From Larix kaempferi (Eukaryota; Streptophyta; Pinopsida; Pinales; Pinaceae): a stretch of DNA of 64,000 nt. This document shows positions 57,984-64,000 of the stretch, in pieces (within the stretch, counting starts at the first letter, position 1; each line of letters starts with the position of its first letter). A program made the translations under genes and the position numbers. The notes beneath the pieces are model-generated. The model was given only the letters and a program-made list of their open reading frames with translations, was not told the DNA's origin and searched no databases. Location of the stretch: positions 4,577,001 to 4,641,000 of the forward strand of contig BSBM01000865.1 of the NCBI GenBank assembly GCA_027924585.1, given 5' to 3'.

Positions 57984-59307
57984 CAATGACAAAGAGTGGT
58001 ATAGAGAAAAATTTGTCCAAAGAATCCAAATTGACAACTTCCTAAAGGAGAGAAATAACTCTTTCGTTAGAGCCATCAATCTCAAAATCCAAACTGGAAT
58101 GGATGGAATGTATCCTTTGATACTTTGGCTCCTAGATACATATCTAACTCTCGCTTTGGCTCTAGCTTATGGCTTTGGTCAGTGGCTCTGGTTTTGGTTA
58201 TGACTTGGCTCTGGTTTGTAGCTTACTTGTTCTTGCAGTCCAAGGGTCTGCTCATCTTCCCACTCCATTTTCTCTTTCTCATAGGCTTTTCCCATTGTGA
58301 ATTTTCTTTCTCTTCAAATACTACATCACATATACCCCGGTTCCCACTCTCTTAACCAACAACAAAGAAAGGTTACTAAGTCTTTCAATCCAAACCAACA
58401 ACAAAAGTTTAATAGTAAATCCAATAAAAAGACTATGCAAAACACTATATCACTAATAACTCAGTTTTAAGTGCAACTCGTGTGCACATTAATATCTTAC
58501 AAGAGCAATTACTTAGTCAGCGTGCCTACTAATGCAATGTGCTAGAGGTTGAACTACATGAGTGTAATTAATCTCCATTTGTAAAGTAAGTGCAAGTCTT
58601 TTGATTTATGGACTCGTTGTCTAAATTGATACTTAGCATTCACATTGTACACTCATGAAAACACCATTCAATTTAGCTTGCTTTGGCCGGTGTGTGATAA
58701 ATGGCACTCAAATTGCCCCCTGCTGGCAATGGAAAATTTTCCAGCGAGGCACAGTTCCACCCCTTCTCGTTATTTTTTTGGAATTTCGACAATCTGGGTC
58801 GTCTTAAAATGGGCCACAACCCTTAGGGGCACAGTTCCATGGCATAGTTCCACTATAAATGAGGTGGAACTACGATTCCACTGATTTTTATAACCAGATC
58901 TAGGGAACAAATCACAAAAAAAGCGAGGCGATTTGAGTGCCAGTTATCCCACGCCACTTTGGCCTATGCAAACTGAGTTATTTTAATGCTCTTGGGTTGA
59001 GTGAATACCGATCCAAAATAAAGAGGGAATAAACCTTTGAATCTTTGCAAGGATCAAATATTCTAGTATGTAACAATATTATTGGCACGACATACCTATT
59101 TGGATGCTATGGCAGTGACAAAGTAGACAATGACGATCTATTACCATAAATCAACAATTCTAGCAAATGAAGTATTAATGTAAAACACCTAGCAATGAGT
59201 ATGGATTTGTTCTCCATGGAGGAGAGGCCACATAGATAATTACAATCACCAATTTGTTGTGGATTTCCGAGGTATCATGGATGCTCCTCAACAATGTATA
59301 ACGAACA
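57984..59307 (-). mobile_element. LTR element fragment R, copy 3 right part
   Basis: Continues R from 45721. The primer site is lost. The LTR runs to 59307, where it starts (minus) TGTTCGTTATACATTG. A 269-bp MITE is inserted at 58688. Confidence 0.6.
58688..58956. mobile_element. 269-bp MITE with 30-bp terminal inverted repeats
   Basis: The ends pair over 30 bp with five mismatches (core ATGGCACTCAAATTGCC against CTGGCACTCAAATCGCC). The flanks are a 7-bp duplication CTTTGGC (58681-58687 and 58957-58963). The equivalent R sequence at 43008-43030 is uninterrupted, which proves insertion. The duplication length suggests hAT or a relative, but the class is open. The interior has several GTTCCAC motifs. 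Confidence 0.85.
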
Positions 59308-59339
59308 CTATATTAGAATGCTCCATAAACTAATATTAT

Positions 59340-59620
59340 TATTATAGTATGGCAATTAGAATCTATTCTACACATTTTGTCTCACTTCATAATGCAAAAT
59401 GCTACCATAAGATAGAGAAAAATAAATTGCCTTTATCTTTTTATTTGTTTTATTTTTATTAAATTCATTTTTCTCCTTATTGTCAAATGACCAAATGCAA
59501 TCCAATCAAGTAATCATTCCATTTAAGTTCAATAAAATTGATTTTGTTCATTTGCATATATGATTTTGTTCGAGATAAGGATCATACATGAACCTTAAAA
59601 CCATTCCAATTGCATATATC
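59340..59620 (-). mobile_element. Further R-internal fragment
   Basis: Resembles 45310-45540 (TTCTACA..TTT.TC.CACTTCATA, CTCCTTATTG, CCATTTAA). It lies directly behind the R LTR end of copy 3. Confidence 0.45.
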
Positions 59621-59639
59621 AAATATATTGTCTTGTTCT

Positions 59640-61210
59640 AATTAGATAAAGAAGACTTCCAACCATTTGTCTATAGATTGTACCATCAATTTTTTCAGAA
59701 ACAAAGTTACTCCTCAACTTGCCCCCTATACCAATTGAAGTAGGATTTTATTCAAAATTCCCCATCTTAAACTTCTTCAACATATGAAGTGCATACTTTG
59801 TTTGCAATAGAATAATACCATCTTTCTCTTGCGAAACCTAGATGTCAGAAAACTAATGTAATAACCCCCGAGTCCATGATATCAAAATCCCTCTTTAACT
59901 ACCTCTTTAAGTCATATACATGGCTTACACTACTTCGTGTAATGATAAAATCATCTACATATAGGACAATAATTATAATATTGTCATTGCAAATTTTTAC
60001 ATAAGGATCATAATAATAAGGGCTTCTATTGAATCCTTCCTTTAAAAGGTCCTCATTACTTTTGGAGTACCAAGATCTTTGAGCTTGCTTCAATCCATAC
60101 AAATATTTCTGTGATATTTCTTTATCTTGCAAAAAAAATTTCCTATACCAACTTTTCTAAAACCATGGGGTTGTTGCATATATATTTCTTCACGTAAATC
60201 ATCATCAAAGAAAGAACATTTTACCTCCATTTTATGAATTTCCTGGCCAAATTTTGTAGCTAGAGAAACTACAATGCTAATTGTAACCAATTCAACAACA
60301 TGAGCGATTTATTTGGTATAGTCAATACCTTCTGTTTGTGAGAATTCTTTTCAACCAACCTAGCCTCATGCGTATCAATTGCCCCATTATTGCTCTATAT
60401 ACTCATTTGCAAATAATGGGATTTTAATCTTCTAGAAGATGATTCAACTCCCATGTTTGATTCTTCATTAAATAATCATAATCCTCTGTCATTGCAACAT
60501 TCCATCCAGGTTTTCTTTGAGCTCATTCAAAATTGTGGTTCATGAACATGCATTACCCTAGTCATAATAGAATAGTTAGAATAATGTTTTCTTGGACCTT
60601 CTTGATAAGCCTCTTAAAGAAACGTGTTTTGGAAGAATCATCATTTTAATCTTGTGTGCATGCAACAAAAGTTTCTTCACCACAAGATTCAAAAATTTCA
60701 TCATTAGTCTTGTCATCATAACTTTTTCAATAGTTAGGCAATTGTGAACATTACTAGGAAATAAAGAAGATCAAAGAGTAGAGGAAGAAAATTTGGAAGA
60801 TATTATGCAACTTTAATCAAATATCACATCTCTACTAATAAGTATTTCATTTGTTTTAGGATCACATAATTTTAGGCTTGGATGATTCACAATAACTAAC
60901 CATAATATATTTGTGGAATTTCTTATCACGTTAATTCTTTATTTTTCATTATGAATATGAACATAAACATCACACTAAAAAAATTGAAATGGCTTTGAGT
61001 TGATTTTATTCTACTCCAAGATTCTTCATAAGTCTTATGTTTTCCAACAATTGTAGGTGTCCTATATATAATTTGTAGTATTTATAGGTTCAACCCAAAA
61101 TTTTGGAGCATACACCTAGCCATCACGCTAAGAGTCCTAAATCTTCCTTTGAGGTACACAATTTTTGTTAGATGCACAAGGGACTATATGCTATGTTTTA
61201 ATTCCAATAT
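59640..61210 (-). pseudogene. Ty1/copia pol relic (integrase end to reverse transcriptase)
   Basis: Minus-strand pieces of copia reverse transcriptase. LATKFGQEIHKMEVKCSFFDDDLREEIYMQQPHGF lies near 60255-60150. YLYGLKQAQRSWYSK and IIIIVLYVDDFII, with the YVDD active-site motif, lie at 60110-59930. The part 60620-61210 matches 33642-34260 and belongs to integrase. Frames break between the pieces. Same family as the copy at 33642-36000. Confidence 0.75.
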
Positions 61211-61214
61211 CTTT

Positions 61215-62987
61215 ACAGTAGTTATTTTCCAAAGAAAATATAACTTACTATTAATAAAGGAAATAGTAAATAAATCCATACAACAAACTGACGAATACAT
61301 CCCGACAAATAAACATGGGTCCCAATATAACATCCATCTAAACAGATGGAAAAAATAGCAAATACCACAACATAGCAATCCCAAACAATCTAGCAGAACC
61401 ATAACAGAGAATCAAAATACCCTAAATACAAAGCCGACGGACTAGGAAAGGTCCAAAAGACAGGACAACCAGAGACCAAAAATAAACCGAGTGACCAATA
61501 AAGCTGATGAGGCCACCCCAAGCATATCACGAACCAAAAACAAGCAGTAGAAACCACCCCACCGACCAAAAACCCAACAGGTTGTTGGATGAGATAGAAC
61601 TAATCACCTGCAAATAAAATAAGTGCCGCATATAAAATAAGATAGAAACCATCAAGAAAAATAGAACAAAAAAACTAAGACTAGTGTAAGTCCATAGAAG
61701 CATAAGTAATATACTGGTCGTCAAGCCAGTCTTCCCAAACAATAATCCCCTCCGGAGAAGATAATTTGATTTAGAAAGCATGTCAGCATCCTGGTTGCAT
61801 TCCCAGAAAATATGAGTAAAATGGATGTGCTCGAAAGCATTCATAGACAACCGAACCTCATCTAGCCAATAAGATAGGACCAAAACATTGAGTGGAGAAA
61901 TATTCTTGGCCCATGAAATGATAGACAAAGAGTCACCCAATACCAGAAGAGGCGAAACCATTTTGAAACGGGAAAAATACAATAATAGCCAAAGAGCACA
62001 GAGCTCATTGTGAGTATTGGAGCCAATACCCGAATTCAACGGAATGTGGAAATAACTGGAGGTGGATAGGAATAGGATGACACCAACACCACAAATACCA
62101 AACCCCATAATCGTTGCACAGTCGAAAAAACCACATGGAAAAACTAAAACCAGAAGATCCAATCGATGACAAGGACCTTTTGCTGTGTGATCAAGGATAC
62201 CATTCAGAACATTGAAATCTTTAAAAATCGCAACAGCCCTACCACAGATATGCTCCAGATTAGGAATGGATTCCTCAAAAATCCGACAATTACGGGCCTT
62301 CCACACCTCCTAGATCATAAAACATGGGAGCTCGACCCAGGAATTTGCACCATTCAGCCACTTACCCAAACTATCCACAAAAGAGATGGGGCGCCAATCC
62401 ACCGACAGGCCAACAGAAACACAAATTAAATTCCAAATACCTTGAACAAAACTGCAATTAGTAAATAGGTGGTCCACCGATTCTTCACGTGTGCAGCACA
62501 AAGAGCACCAGCTAGGACCGACAACCCCTCTACGATAGATATTGTTCCATGTCAGAATACGATTAATCAGAGAAATCCATATAAAACATTTGACTTTGAG
62601 TGGAATGACGAGTTTCCAAATAGACTGATGCCACCACTGCACCTGTGGAATCACATTAGCAAATAATGATTCATAAGATAGCTTGGCTGAAACCTAACCA
62701 TGAGAAACATCCCATGACCATAACAGCTTGTCAGGTTCCTCAGACAAAAGGATGTTAGCACGACGTAGATCTCTAATGTAAGCAGACCACTCCAAACCCA
62801 AACTACCAATAAGCCCCAATTGCTGCGCCGAAATCCAGGATGAGCAACTTCTCTCCTCCAACACAAGGACGGTCGCATGAGAAAGAGTGAACAAGCCTTT
62901 AGCTCTCAAGAAATAAATAAGCACAGGGGATAACTTAAAGGAGGGAGAACCCCCCATCATTGGGTCCACCCCCAACCGGATGTGCAT
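61215..62987 (-). pseudogene. 5'-truncated LINE (L1-like) with RNase H
   Basis: Reading on minus, a frame from 62987 gives the end of reverse transcriptase. The zinc-binding region follows: WKLVIPLKVKCFIWIS...WCSLCCTREESVDHLFTNCSF (62620-62450). After one stop near 62310 a 259-codon frame (62306-61527) carries RNase H, with FFDCAT, THNELCALWLLLY, LVLGDSLSIISW and ECNQDADMLSK. Asp, Glu, Asp and Asp catalytic positions are kept. This is among the least decayed LINE pieces in the window. The 5' end joins an SMR remnant at 62988, consistent with 5' truncation on insertion; a target duplication was not found. Confidence 0.8.
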
Positions 62988-63470
62988 TCGCTGTTCGGCT
63001 CAGATCTCATCAGTCACGACCAACATGAACATGAAGAGAAATCCCAGATCGGTCCTCCCACAATGTCTGAAATAGAAGATACTGGTAGATAATACAATGT
63101 CGAGACAATTTTTCCATAGGATTAACGTCTTGGTGTGTTTGTAGAAGGCTGTTATGTAAATGGTGCAGCAAATTACGAAAAACTATGAATCATTTCTGTG
63201 AATACTGTAATGTGTAGATCTATAAATAGAACATGAAAGTTTTATCTTATGTTACAAACGTATATTTTGATTTTTTTAAATCAAATATAATTTGTTTTAG
63301 TAACTAATTTGATTTCTTATTGTTTATTGTAGGATTGTGAAGAGCAGTGTAGGCCGTCGTAAATCGCTTGTGATAGTTTGATTTTTTTGCGTTTAGCTTT
63401 TTTGTTCGGCATTCTAAAGGAAAAAGGTTCCTCGCAGACGAATATTTACGCAGTAAGGCGTCTTATTTCA
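62988..63470 (+). pseudogene. SMR segment, copy 3 (3' end only)
   Basis: Starts within the last codons of the SMR coding sequence (HSLF-SDLISH...EEK near 62988-63042). Here the normal stop is read as CAG. It continues through the 3' region with the conserved acceptor-like tract and GTGAAGAGCAGTGTAGGCCGTC (63337). Homology with copy 2 ends near 63447. The rest of the gene is absent, the LINE lying on its 5' side. Confidence 0.7.
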
Positions 63471-64000
63471 ACTTCTGGGGCGGGCCGGGGTTGAAGATTT
63501 TTCATTTAAAAAAAAATGAATGGCTATATTTAAAGGATGGTAGAATATTCTTAGTCGTGTAAGGATTGAGATTTACTGGACTAAGTCTGGTGCATCTTTA
63601 AATCGAACAGTCACCAATAATTAATAAAAAATTAGAGTTATTTCAAGCGGCAACACTCTGTCACTGTAATTGGCTCTTTTATCCACCAATATTTAATTCA
63701 ATCGATGGTGGTTTTGTAATCCAATAGATTTTTTTGTCATCCAATAGCTGGTAAATAGTTTGCAATAACCATATTACAACAACCAACATTCCATCATACA
63801 CATGGCAAGGCTGAAATTAATGGTAACGCTTCCATGCTCAAGCATCCCTCATATTCCCTGTAACGCTTCCATGTTCCAGCATCCACTTACCATTCAAACC
63901 ATTCAAACGTTTCATAGGCTCCTCTACTCTCAGTCGCTCCACTGCCCCTCTAATCGTTTTCGATTCGAATTGTTTACATTTTTTTTAGGTGTTTTTCCTT
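63471..64000. other. Spacer at window end
   Basis: No gene seen. Several CCAAT boxes (63694, 63721, 63740) and an imperfect 39-bp duplication (GTAACGCTTCCATG at 63822 and 63861) are present. It could be the promoter of a gene beyond the window. Confidence 0.3.

Overview
The window is nuclear plant DNA from a large, repeat-rich genome. I would guess a gymnosperm, but only from overall style: layers of decayed LTR elements, LINE fragments, MITEs and long AT-rich stretches between few genes. Direct plant evidence is a SIAMESE-RELATED type CDK-inhibitor gene at 28819-29250, tRNA-iMet primer sites of plant LTR retrotransposons, and plant-style copia, gypsy and L1 domains.

Layout. 1-4257: 3' part of a Ty3/gypsy-like element (protease relic, tandem-repeat region, polypurine tract, 3' LTR). 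4258-7320: no gene seen. 7321-9060: minus-strand gypsy gag, primer site and LTR. 10779-15195: minus-strand wreck of a large unknown gene, split by an intact-ended 1,502-bp copia-like gag-only element (11175-12676, target duplication CTCTG). 16582-23800: LINE fragments. 24425-39290: dispersed repeat T, two small LTR elements (A on minus, B on plus) encoding a coiled-coil protein, the SMR gene fused to an LTR-element fragment (R), and a copia pol relic. 40500-45290: second decayed SMR/R copy and a third small element (C). 45722-57983: composite LTR element D. 57984-64000: rest of the R copy that D entered, a 269-bp MITE, copia pol, LINE, and a third SMR remnant.

The most notable object is D (12,262 bp, LTRs of 247 bp about 96% identical, perfect 5-bp target duplication CAATG). 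It contains a decayed gag-protease, a third, different LTR in the middle, and then a gene-like unit: a CpG-dense array of hairpin-forming repeats, a TATA box, a possible 5'UTR intron and a 1,084-codon reading frame (53045-56296). That frame has no frameshift and four in-frame stops, each one C-to-T change from a sense codon. A diverged paralogue is the minus-strand wreck at 10.8-15.2 kb, which also has a TATA box about 1 kb upstream. I do not recognise the protein family. The simplest reading is that D carried the frame intact when it inserted and that the frame has decayed neutrally since.

A second theme is a set of non-autonomous LTR elements (A, B, C) sharing TGYTAC-like LTR starts, iMet-type primer sites (seen in A and B) and a coiled-coil ORF with a conserved C-terminal block (GWIDPSTY...SLYRHVSSA). 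D and LTR F share the LTR style and primer type. None has reverse transcriptase or integrase, so all need a helper. No RNA genes or CRISPR were found. Coordinates of repeat edges were judged by eye.
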